DNA from: Membranipora membranacea
Lineage: Eukaryota; Bryozoa; Gymnolaemata; Cheilostomatida; Membraniporidae
Assembly: GCA_914767715.1 (NCBI GenBank)
Contig: OU612069.1
Coordinates: forward strand, 9,481,387 to 9,545,386
Direction of reading: 5' to 3'
DNA length: 64,000 nt
The notes under the pieces are model-generated. The model was not told the DNA's origin. It ran no database searches and saw nothing but the letters and a program-made list of their open reading frames with translations. Positions within the stretch are counted from its first letter, which is position 1. Every line of letters starts with the position of its first letter. The translations under genes were made by a program, and so were the position numbers. This document shows, piece by piece, positions 48,401-58,200 of the stretch.

Positions 48401-50641
48401 CAACACTAATTCTATCAGGGAGTTGAGGAAAATCTCCCTCTGAAACAATCTTGTCAAAATACGGTTTTTTTTATTGAGTTGTCTGCTCAATATACATGAG
48501 CTGATAACCACCGAAAACTTCTTAGATTTCAAGATTTCAATTATTTACGTTTGTGACTCTGAGGCGTCTGCAACTGTCAGATGACGGTTACACGTTGCAC
48601 TTTTATATGTCAACTTACTGTCACTGGAAACAAACCCACTTTAAGAAGATGTACACCTGCAGGAATACTATCAATAAAAATTGCGGGATCGATATACTCA
48701 TATACATAAAAACATTGATAACAATAATTTAAATGTTAATTAGTATTTCTACCCAAATACTTAACAAAGTATCAAAGCGCAGTCGGATAACCGGAAGTCA
48801 GACTACTGATAATCTTACTACTACCAACATAATAAACGGTGCGATTAAAATTGGTGAAGGACCTAGCCACATTGCTACCCTCATTTAGTGGTAGGACCTA
48901 TACTAGCCTGTCTTAACAAAGCTTCATTGGTTGGGGGTGTTCACAATCCCCCTGCCAACGAAGCTTGTCGAGATAGGTTAGACCTTTACCTACACACCTA
49001 TAATAGAAGTTTTCAGGACTGAGATGGTTACGTTTCAAAGCTTTATGAAATTTCTTCAGAGGATTTCCGAATTTGATATTCTGCAGATTGAACAATCTGT
49101 GTACAGCTGTGTCCTGTTCCTTCGAATCCAGCGGTGGGAGAAACTCCTGTAGACAAAGAACATAAATGTGTGATAACTACTTTAGTGGAAACACACCTTA
49201 GCAGACTAATAATAGTTATCCATTAGAATGATGTCAAATTTGGATGATTATAAAAAAAATTAAAATATGGTTGACAAAATGAAGTTGTCATATCACATGC
49301 CATATCCCGGCCGAAGCATTGGCGGCGAAATATTAGCTGTCTTAGGGGCGAGGTTGCAGTATCTGCGCAAGGGTTGCCTTCAATTTGCAGGCAGGTTTGA
49401 GCAGACGAGGGATTGTAGTGGGATTCGGACCCATGGCCTTCAACATTTGCATGCTAGAGGAACGGCACTCCTGCTACTCCTACTTCACCTTGACTGGATT
49501 CAGGAAAATAAGCTCGTTGCAGGCCTGCTTGAATATGTTCAGCTTTACATATTATAGTTATCATAATTTAGGAACAGGATGATACAGCGCCCAGGAACTT
49601 AACCTCCTTATTGGACTACCCCTGTAGGCCTAATTCATTCTAAAGAGATCTTACCTAGACCAGCTGCCTAAGTCACAATCCCAGTATGGGCGCTGGCATC
49701 TTTACACAATCTAGCAAAGTTTGGTACAGATATTATATGTCAAACCAAATAAATGTTAGAATGAGCATTAAGAACTTTGAATAAAGTGAACCGAAGAAAT
49801 GCTAGAATAGTATTTAAAATTTTGAATTAAGTTTTTTATGTGAAACCAAAGAAATTTTTAAATTGAGTATTTAGAATTTAAAATAAAGTTAAAAAACAAA
49901 GTGTTGAGACTTACCCTGAGACGCTGCCGGTCTTCTTCAGAGATTACACGCTTCCATGTATCATCACTAAACACAGTCCTGAATACATGCTCCTGGTGAG
50001 AATCAAAAAAAGTCATCAAATTTTGTACAACAATAGAAGTATCAATCAAGCATGGAGAAACTAATATCTCAGTATCTATAACATGTATGTGCGATCATCT
50101 TCATATTACACAGGCTGATATGATGAGCGCTTGATGATTTATAGTGCAATTATTAATTTCAAATTCTTGTCTTCGGAGGTGGCTGTTTACCAAACACTGA
50201 TATTTATTGAAAATGATATAAATTAGATCCGAAAAACTTATATGCTCCCCAGATCTTAGGGCAATGATGAAATTGATGAAAGGATGGAATGGGGCCAGCC
50301 CAGAGTCTGAATTTTTTTTTGTGAGCCAATCTCTATCTACCACCAACTTGACTAGAGTGAGCAGGATTTAGATAAATAAAGCTTACTTAAAGTATCATTT
50401 TAAACACACTTCAGTTGAGATTCTTTTCTAATAAACTTGCCCTGCAATGCCATTATGATCATGTAACATAAATAAGCATAAACTTGCTACTATTAACTAC
50501 TGTTACATGAATGAATTATTATTTATGACTATGATCATATGATGAGGCTAGTACCTGTATTAGAGCACTCTTTGGTAATTGTATAACATCTCCTCTCAAT
50601 ACACAAGACTCCAATGTCAGGTGCTGGTCAGGTGGATTCAT
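33458..50641 (-). CDS. NFRKB: NFRKB, INO80 chromatin-remodelling complex subunit, complete
   Basis: Minus-strand coding exons in order: 50641-50555, 49992-49915, 49146-48998, 48252-48159, 47671-47532, 47182-47127, 46326-46247, 45906-45683, 45064-44965, 44713-44599, 44134-44015, 43587-43502, 42716-42536, 42037-41922, 41423-41309, 40775-40639, 39872-39702, 39191-39078, 38717-38525, 38334-38229, 37804-37689, 37202-37125, 36788-36609, 36052-35906, 35402-35308, 34231-34114, 33765-33458. The sum is 3504 nt (1167 residues plus TAG) and all phases agree. The start ATG has an in-frame TAG two codons upstream. Residues about 15-135 match the N-terminal DEUBAD-type region (IKFGNPLKKFHKAL). Residues about 425-580 match the winged-helix-like domain (VRDAAARLPKGEGTRYEICD, VVSGALDRLHYEKDPCVK). 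An Ala/Lys-rich helix and a long Gln/Ser/Thr/Val tail follow. NFRKB is an INO80 subunit that in human binds and regulates the deubiquitinase UCHL5. All introns are GT-AG except the acceptor of 45906-45683. No other gene lies in the introns, which hold SINEs, a MITE, a 66-bp minisatellite and hairpins. The human protein is slightly longer (about 1300 aa). Confidence 0.96.
34955..35296. repeat. 66-bp minisatellite in an NFRKB intron
   Basis: About five units of 66 bp (GAGAGTACCTACTATCTGAC, CTCTCATTGGCTCTCTCCCT, CTCACCAGCCAATCAGAGCC type) end 11 bp from the donor of exon 35308-35402. Because 66 is a multiple of 3, frames stay open on both strands, producing spurious 86-146-codon proteins. Each unit carries ATTGG and CCAAT in opposite orientation, so CCAAT-box-like words occur about every 33 bp. 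Confidence 0.95.
36640..36725 (-). repeat. 24-bp coding repeat within an NFRKB exon
   Basis: In exon 36788-36609 three 24-bp units encode VGGANRVN, VGGAHRIN and MGGASRPV. A 12-bp unit is repeated in the next exon (VGGAVGGA). This is local expansion in the low-complexity C-terminal region, in frame and apparently tolerated. Confidence 0.85.
37313..37375. repeat. cryptic simple repeat (ATTCAGATT/CAGATC words)
   Basis: About seven imperfect copies of TTCAGAT-type words lie in an NFRKB intron. No function is evident. Confidence 0.7.
42422..42501 (-). repeat. 29-bp-stem hairpin 35 bp past an NFRKB donor
   Basis: TGAGATTGGAAGGTACCAAA through GGTACTA (42422-42450) pairs with 42473-42501 with two mismatches and a 22-nt loop. 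It sits inside the NFRKB intron immediately 3' of exon 42716-42536. Size and shape (80 nt) resemble a pre-miRNA-like foldback or a short MITE. Confidence 0.8.
42850..43135 (+). mobile_element. tRNA-derived SINE-like element, family C, copy 1
   Basis: A B-box-like word (GGTTCGAATCC, about 43028) lies in GTGTGGGTTCGAATCCCCTC. Upstream GGTTCTTTTATCTGCATGCA, GAAGACCTCCATTATTTTGA and GTCCTGATTCGAAGGGAC resemble 60365-60430 (GGATCTTTATACTGCATGCA, TAGACCTCCTGTATTTATGG, TCCTGATCCGAACAGAC). It lies in an NFRKB intron in the opposite orientation to the gene. Confidence 0.55.
45430..45487. repeat. short hairpin in an NFRKB intron
   Basis: CTCTGAAGGTACTCA (45431-45445) is a perfect reverse complement of TGAGTACCTTCAGAG (45472-45486). 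Partial pairing extends on both sides (AATTCC against GGATTT; GGCTT against AGCTT). Confidence 0.75.
46520..46884. mobile_element. MITE with ~24-bp TIRs in an NFRKB intron
   Basis: GGACCGGTTTCAATTAGAAC AGTCGCTAGC at the left end is mirrored at the right end, whose reverse complement reads GGATCCAGTTTCAATTAGAA CAGTCACTAAC. The 365-bp body is AT-rich with internal diverged copies of AGTCGTTAGCAACAG-type words and no open frame. It lies between exons 47182-47127 and 46326-46247. Confidence 0.75.
49287..49490 (-). mobile_element. SINE-like element, family B, copy 2
   Basis: The reverse complement reads GTAGGAGTAGCAGG, GCATGCAAATGTTGAAGG, GGGTCCGAATCCCAC (B-box-like), CTCGCCCCTAAGACAGCTAA, TATTTCGCCGCCAATGCTTC. 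It matches 61876-62095 along its length. The 96- and 65-codon plus-strand open frames here are accidental. It lies in an NFRKB intron. Confidence 0.8.
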
Positions 50642-50856
50642 ATTCTACTGATCAGTATCACAGGTATTCAGCAGGAGAAACAATAGGAACCTTGAGCTCA
50701 AACTTGGATGAAAAATTTATTTTCAAGATTTTCTTTTTTAGCATAAAATCTTCTTGTGTTTGCAAATGCTTAGGGACGCTAGCAAATGCCTACGGAATTT
50801 TGAAAATTATACTAAGTTCATGGACGAATGGCCCACAATGCATCTGTATCTGATAA
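50642..50856. promoter_or_regulatory. putative shared promoter region, NFRKB/RPL31
   Basis: Only about 215 bp separate the NFRKB start codon (50641, minus) from the inferred RPL31 transcription start (about 50857, plus). The region must therefore hold both core promoters, or the 5' UTRs overlap. No TATA box is placed convincingly. A direct repeat GCAAATGC occurs at about 50762 and 50780. Confidence 0.5.
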
Positions 50857-50889
50857 CTTCCTTTTTGAAAATTCTCTGTAAATCAAGAG
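50857..50889 (+). other. inferred RPL31 first (non-coding) exon with TOP-like start
   Basis: CTTCCTTTTT followed by GAAAATTCTCTGTAAATCAA GAG ends at a donor GTATGT (50890). A C followed by a pyrimidine tract is the hallmark of 5'-terminal oligopyrimidine mRNAs, to which ribosomal protein genes belong, and the coding exon begins right after an acceptor. The exact start is inferred. Confidence 0.55.
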
Positions 50890-51416
50890 GTATGTAAATG
50901 GCAAGGCCAAATTAAATCTGAATTGATTCTACTATTTAGATGGCATCAACTGTTAATATTGTGCTCATCCACTAGAATATACTGTTTCCAATATGGTGTT
51001 CGGACCTTTTGTGCTTAATTATGGATGGAAGGGCATTTGATAGTGTTTTAAAATAGCACTAGTGATTTTTTTCTGGGTAAGCTAAATATAGATAGGAAAT
51101 GTTGGTATTCTTGATTGAAACTACTTGTCACTGCAGTTGACATCCACGATTCTCTCAACTCATATCACAACAAAGCTAAGGTTTTCCATTCCCTTAGGAG
51201 AAAGAGCTAACTCCAGGGGTATGACCTTGTCGTCAACTTACTTGCATCTTGATATCAGTATTGCAAATATATTGCTTGCAAGTTTAGTAAGTGGGTTTTA
51301 CATTCATGATTAGAGTTTCCATGAATATAACTTCTCAGTTTACGTGATTGAATGTTGATTAAACTCAAGGCTCTTGGTTATTACTAAATGTAATTGTTTT
51401 CTTATTGCAGAATAGG

Positions 51417-53301
51417 ATGGCTCCAAAGAAAGGAGACAAGAAGAAGTCTGCCATGAACGAGGTGGTGACTCGTGAATACACCATCAACATGCACAAGCGC
51501 ATTCACGGCACGTAAGTACAGTACTAAACCTATCAGGATATACATGCTCTACTATCAGATAATAAGGATATTAGCTTGGTTTACTACTGTTGTACTATGG
51601 ATATTCGTCGGCAGGCAGGACAACTGAAGACAGGCCTCTGAGTGATTGCTTATATTTAGTGAAAGATTAGAGGGAAAGGATCACTCATTGGTATGGTTGT
51701 GTAGTCACTCATTTAGCCGGCAGTGTCTGACAACACAATATAGCAATAATTTATGCTGTTCTGAATGGGCACCAAAAACTGTAGCTGACAACAGTTGTAT
51801 TGGACATGTCTTGCATCACTCCGGTCTATATATCATTATTGTTTGTGCTGTTGGACATGTCCCATACATCACCTGCCACACGCTTCCTAACACCCAAGTG
51901 TTGGATTGGACTAAGCACGTAAAGTGGGCTACACCAACAAACCCTCTACTACTATAGTTTTTCTGCAATACTTTTTACAACTCGCTCATAGAGAACACTA
52001 GAGTCCCAGTTGGCTATCAGGCAATATTAGTCAAATTCATCTTTATTCCATTGATCAGTTTTCATAGTCATAGTATCAGTGGGATAAGTTCTTTAAGTCT
52101 ACTCTTTGCTGCGGCACACATTACCCTTGTATTTTACATAACCCAAGATAGTCAGCCCCACAGCTACGTGATTTTTTATTATGAAATAAATATTAACATT
52201 GGGCATATGACTACTTACAAATAACACTTGCACAAGCAGCAAATGACATTGGCTAGCCCAACTCTGACCCACAATTTAATTAGTAAGATGAATAGTAGTT
52301 TGATCCGTTGAATACACAAGTTTGCATTATTTTCTTGTAGTGGCTTCAAGAAAAGGGCACCAAAGGCCATCAAGGAGATCCGAAAGTTCACCCAGAAGAC
52401 TATGGGAACCAAGGATGTGAGGATAGACTCTCGTCTCAACAAGCACGTCTGGTCCTGTGGTATCAGGTAAGAACACCTAATCATAGCACATAGACATCTG
52501 CAAGCGATCCGAGACTCTCCCAGAGGGTTATCTAAACTGCTCGCTCGCATTCATACCAACGCGGGACTGTTAGAAATAGCTGTTGTGACAAACAAGTTGG
52601 TTGCAACAATAGTTTGTTTCTAACTGAAAATTAAATCTCAAGCAAATATTCACCTTTGAACTCAGGCCCATACAAAACTCATTATTCAGTATGCGCTGAA
52701 ACTAATATGACATCTAAAGGGCAGTCAGTTGAACTACTGATTCCTGGTACGAGATGGCGTGTAAGTTTGGTGTTGCAATCAACCTGTAGCAGAACTGACT
52801 ATTGGCAGAGCAGTTTAGAAGGCGTAGGAAGAGCTTGCTTTTGAGTACTACATCTTATGATAACCAAACAATAATAACAAAGGTGCCTGCAAACTACGAG
52901 ACATTGCGGCCTTGCCATTACTGCAAAATAATATTTCGCCGACCATGCTTCGGGATGTGGCGTGTGATATGACATCTGATTTTAATCATTCATTCAAAAA
53001 ATTTTTTTAATTTTAATCGGGGATTGTAACCATTTATAGCAAGCCTCCCGACAGTGCTTACTTGCAAAAACAGATCTGAGCTACAATCCTTCGATCAAAA
53101 TTTTGTTGTGTCGTTATATGTATAATGATAACATATTTAATTCTTTTCCTTCACAGAAATGTGCCATACAGGCTTAGAGTTAGACTTTCCCGTAAGAGAA
53201 ACGAAGATGAGGATTCCGCAGAGAAGTTATTCACCCTCGTCACTTATGTACCTGTAGCCACATTCAAAGGTCTTATGACTGTTAATGTTGATGCTGAATA
53301 A
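51417..53301 (+). CDS. RPL31: 60S ribosomal protein L31 (eL31), complete, 121 aa
   Basis: Coding exons 51417-51511, 52341-52466 and 53157-53301 sum to 366 nt with consistent phases (2, 2) and canonical GT-AG junctions. The protein starts [10 protein letters not shown], has the signature [43 protein letters not shown] and [20 protein letters not shown], and ends TVNVDAE. Length is close to the usual ~125 aa. It is a structural protein of the large ribosomal subunit near the nascent-peptide exit. The ATG lies six bases after an acceptor (CTTATTGCAG, 51410), so a non-coding first exon exists upstream. An AATAAA overlaps the stop codon (53297-53302). Intron 3 carries a truncated SINE. No intronic snoRNA with clear C and D boxes was seen. 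Divergent neighbour: NFRKB. Confidence 0.98.
52881..52975 (+). mobile_element. SINE-like element, family B, 5'-truncated copy 3
   Basis: GCCTGCAAACTACGAGACAT, TGCGGCCTTGCCATTACTGC and ATTTCGCCGACCATGCTTCG, then GGATGTGGCGTGTGATATGAC, match the 3' part of 61876-62095 and of the reverse complement of 49287-49490. It lies in RPL31 intron 3. Confidence 0.75.
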
Positions 53302-55238
53302 ACACTCGGTAACATTAAAAAATCAAACAAGTCTTATTGTTTAACCCTGCTTTCCTGATTGGTAATTAGTAGAATAGTATCACATCTTGGTAATTATGAT
53401 TCAATCAAAATATGGTAATATCACAGAGTAAGGTTATATCCTTATTTTGTGGTAGTGTATTTGGGTTGAGACCTGGCATAAACAAAGAGAAACACCAGGT
53501 CATAGCTTTAACGTTTCGGTATTCGCTCAAACTTTGCAGTTAGCATAAAAATATTTATCCGATTAATCGAAACATTCAGGTTTGCACTGCACTTGGAATT
53601 CCACTTTCAGTAATGGGTCCTAGGTTTGAGTCGGTCAAATTTCAAATATCAGGAATGTGTACTGGTATACTGTTAGATGGTCTAAGTCGCAGTACATCAA
53701 ACAAAGATGTGATGGTGTAATTCACTGACTGAGTACTGAAGTTAACTGTCAACTTATTCAGACCTGCAAGTATGAATCTATCTGAACCTTTGCATTTGGT
53801 GTAAATTGGTGCGACATTTCTAGAATGCTACTAGGGACTGGCGTTTTTGCAATTGCCCTTTGTCCAGATATTTGTGGAAATATCTCACCGGGTCAAGCTT
53901 GGCAAGCGATATTACTTAGTTTTTCTGGATCTTTGCTCTGAGGTCAAAACATAACAGTTCTGTCTATTCTTGAGACTTGGGAACACTGAATTAGATTCTT
54001 CTCTTAGAATGGAAATAGTATATAGGTTAGGACACTAAACACAGGGACCCATCTGACTGTTATCTGATTGGCTGTCCCTAGTAGCATGAATAATTAGCCT
54101 GAGAAATTGTCTTGTTTACAAAATTGCAAACAGTAATTATACCCCTACAGTGTCGATGATTAGGGCATTTCTAGATTGCTACTAGGGACTGGCTATTTTT
54201 GCAAGCCCTTTGTTTTGCAAAATAAAGCTAATGATGCTATTCCAGATATGAAATTCAATGCTTGGGAATAACACCATGAAAACACTCTCAATAAAGGAAA
54301 TGGATCTCAATGTCTATGCTGTCAATGCATAAGCTGATGGCAGACTTGTATATGTCCAAACGCCCTGTTGTAGCTATCTGAATTTATAATCCTAACCAAG
54401 CACAGGAAGTTGTGTTTCCATGAAGACAGCTCTGTATATTCAAAACAGCGACTCAAGTTTTTATCACTACACTTCCTAATTTCCACTTCCTGTCTGTCAA
54501 TACTGGATTATTGCAAAGTTATAAGTCAGTCACAGGGGCATATTGTACACTTAGTTGTGAGTTAATATTGTCATCCGACTCTGCAAGATTTTGATTCACC
54601 CTACACAGTGCGTTGATATGCTAAAAGGGGACTGACAGAGAAGGTTCTGCTTTTTACACTGAAGAAATACTGCCAACTGTAGGAAGAAAGTCACACACAC
54701 TGCAGTGGGTGGGCAAAAAGAGTAATACTAATAGTAATAGACGTCCCTTCAAAGACAGAAACTAGCTCTAGCAGCTCCCCACACTACTCTACTGTAGTGT
54801 TACTATACTATTATCACTGCGACCAGGGACCATTCTCTCTACTGCTGTGACATCCTCCAGAGTGGCTGCAAGAAACAAACTTTCAGCTGGGAATAATTAA
54901 TAAATGAAATAAGGTATGTCTAACGCACAAAGTTGTCATGAGTCTGAGATAGTGACAGTAAGAGGGACTACATGTTGTACTCCATGAAGGGAGTTCATTG
55001 TTTTTCTGCTGTTGTAAATCAACACAAGATGATATAGTCGGGATGTGCGCTTCAGGGGTCTTCCAAAGAAGAAAGGGGATATGAACACCCATGGGCCATT
55101 GCCATATTATTCGTAATCGTATCATTATGTTATGTACGCCGCTACTACTTAAGGGTTTGCACAAGCTCACCACTGCATTGTTGATTATGTCATGTATGAC
55201 CAAATCAATTTTTTTAATGTTTATGATGTGTTATCCAG
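53302..55238. other. intergenic stretch RPL31 to NCF2-like gene
   Basis: No gene is supported. A direct repeat of about 50 bp occurs at 53815-53866 and 54169-54221 (CATTTCTAGAATGCTACTAG against CATTTCTAGATTGCTACTAG, then GGACTGGC and CCCTTTGT). An inverted TCCCTAGTAGCATGAAT word lies between them at about 54077. The 5'-UTR exon(s) of the NCF2-like gene are probably here. Confidence 0.6.
53314..53319 (+). terminator. candidate polyadenylation signal of RPL31
   Basis: ATTAAA lies 13 bases after the stop codon; AATAAA overlaps the stop itself (53297-53302). Either would give the very short 3' UTR common in ribosomal protein mRNAs. Confidence 0.55.
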
Positions 55239-55243
55239 GAAAG

Positions 55244-58200
55244 ATGAATAGTGAGAAAGACACCTTGATAACTTGGAATGAATCGGTGGAAATGTTCAGA
55301 GCCAAACCTGATGATACGGCTAGTATTCGACAAGCAGCGGATAAGTTAGAAGCACTTATTGATGGGCAGCCCCAACAAGGAGTATCTAAGCTCTGCTACA
55401 ATGTATCAATACTTAGGAAACTTCTCGGTGATAAGGTTAAAGCCTTAAAGGTAAGTCAGAGGTGTACATCAGGCACAGGCTACAGCATCACTGTTGAGCA
55501 TGTTGGTGAAAGAATTCGCAATATTAGATGCGCCTCCATTGAAGTTTGGATTTTTTTAATTCCTTTCCAATGATAAAAGCTATAATAGTGAATTGTAACA
55601 AATTTTTGTGTTAATTGTTGGCTAGCGATTCATTTGTGCGAGTCGTTGATGTGTGCAAACGAATTATACTTCTATAGGCCTATTCCTAAATGAAAAGTAT
55701 TTACAAAGCAAGTTTAGTTCTGTCAAATGAATTTAATGCGAGAAAGTTTAGTTTCGCTTGTTATCCCCACTAACTCTATCAAATAAAGTGTTAGCCAGGA
55801 AAGGTTACTGCCTTAATCGCGTGCTTTTCATTTTGCTCCTAGCTGATTGCTTTTTTTACTTACAGTATCTAAACATGTGTCTGGAGAAAGATTCTCACAA
55901 TGCCATGGCTTATTATCAGAGAGCTACCGTCCATTATCAACTCAACAGGTAACAATATTCAAGACAAAAATAATTAAATCTAATTATCAACATTTTGGCT
56001 TGCTCATTTCAGAAGCTTTCAGTTTCAATTCCAGTATATTTATACATACAGACATGAGAATATTGAAATTGAATGTGTACATTAATTAATAGATAGACTA
56101 GGAAAACATTGTGGCTTTGATTGATCATGCTCGAAAATTAAGAGGATCTTGTGGCTGTTTAGCAAATCTGAATTGTGCTATCCCCATACCAGTTTGACAA
56201 CTAAAACCATTTTCGTGACAGCCTGGTTCCAATGAGTGAGAACGGTCTTCCCGGTTCCGTCCCACATGAATTATTTTTAGAAAAAAACAAAAAGAAATAC
56301 AATTTCTTTATAATTTGATACTAATCGTTATTGTGAATTTCTGACCAGTCTCAATTATCACTCATCTCAATTTGAATCAAAAATATTCCGCATTGTGTTG
56401 TAGCTTTGTTGAGTCAGCGAAGGATTACCAGAAATGTACGGACTGTATGAGACAGTCTACTGTGATAGACTACTCACAACTCGGGCTTAGATGTAAACTT
56501 TATCAGCATGAGGTATTTCATTTTTACTTTATTCATTTGTTGAGGTCTTCTTAAAGTTTATGATTAAAATAAATTAAAAATAACTGTTGCTGACCTCGCT
56601 ACATTAACATAGATACAGAAAAATGACATCAATAAAAAAATATAAGTTGGAATATGTTGGTATGCACTACATAGTAGAAAATGAAAGCATGGTAGTATAA
56701 GTAACGGGCTTAGATGTAAACTTTATCAACACGAGGAGGTATGTGGGCGTGTGGGGGCGAATCAGAATCGTATAGTCATGTCGTTTATCTATACATGCCT
56801 GAGTAAAAGTTCCTTTGTTGTAATACAACATCATAGACTTAATAATAAAGTTTATTATTAGGTCAATGTACAACATACATTGTGCCCGTACAACAACACA
56901 CAGGTCTTTTTTTCCAACACATTTATTGCCAGTCTTTAGCTAGTAACCATGAGTCAAACACTGTTTTGAGATCTTCTCTTGTACGACCTCATCATGGCTG
57001 GCCATTTTTGGGATTTTGACTCAAATATTATATTTCTGTAAAATTGGATAACCTTGATTATTGTATACAAAGAGATAGACTGTTGCGTATTTACGCTCAA
57101 GAATCTCCCCTAATTCATCCTGGACACAGGAATTGTATTATGAGGCATAATAGTCTAGTAACGATTCATCATGGAAATTGTTCCTGTTGGTATTTAGTCT
57201 TTTTATTTATTTAAATGACTCATCATCATCATCATCATCATCATCAATTCTGATGAGAGGTATACACCCAAGGGTGCTGGGGGCTGGAACAATCAACACT
57301 GAAAGCTCCCCCAGTGGGACTCGAACCCACAACTCCTGCGGCACTAATCGCCTGGCAGTGAATAGCAAGCGCGCTAACCGATTCAGTCAAATTTTTTATG
57401 GCTTACTTCACCTAAAAATATAGACTTTCAAATTGCTCCGATCATCCCCAGTGCTCAAACTTCGGTGTGTAATTATCTTGTCCCCCCCCCCCTTCACTAA
57501 ACTATCAATTAATACAGTTAATAAGCAGGCTATCCTTTTTAAGTTAACAAATGAAGATATTTTTGTATCATATTTGAGTCAACTGCGAAAGAAATTCTGA
57601 GAGAATTTTGATTTTTGTGACATTAACCCATAAACATATAAATATATTATGTTTATGCATTGACCTTATGAGATGGTCTTTGTTGCATTACTTTTCCTCC
57701 AAACTGCTTTGTGAGTCATGAATGAAATTTCAAGGGTATGAATTGGCAAAATTATACAATAGTTTGTAATGCCCGATTGTTTAACATGAGTCAACAACAG
57801 GGACAAAGACATGTACACACGCATGTACACACATACATAGCTAGAACTACTTTGTGACCTGTAGGCCTTGATTTCCTGCTCTATTTGCTCACAGCAATAT
57901 TGTGATGCTAAGTCATCCCCTCAGTAATAGCAAGGAGTTACTCCTCAGCAATCGTGCTGCTTCCATGATAATTCGTTCCATCTGATATGTTTGAATGACA
58001 TGAGTGGACTAGACCTAAACCTACACCAGCTTGATCAATGTCATGCATCACGAAGAAGTGCGAACTATGTGCAATACTTGTTACTTATGTGTCAGTCTTC
58101 TTAATAATACAAAATTCAAATACAATACTAATACATGTTATCATATGGTTCTTGTGCATCTGTATAGAAAGGGCCAGGAAGACAGCGTTAATAAATCAGG

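Noticed and set aside
51512-52340. Intronic C/D-box snoRNA in RPL31
   Set aside because: Ribosomal protein introns often host snoRNAs, but no properly spaced RUGAUGA and CUGA boxes with a terminal stem were found.
55091-55243. Upstream extension of the NCF2-like frame (to 55091)
   Set aside because: The frame is open upstream of the ATG at 55244, but an acceptor (GTTATCCAG, ending 55238) lies just before it, and the family's proteins start near this point.
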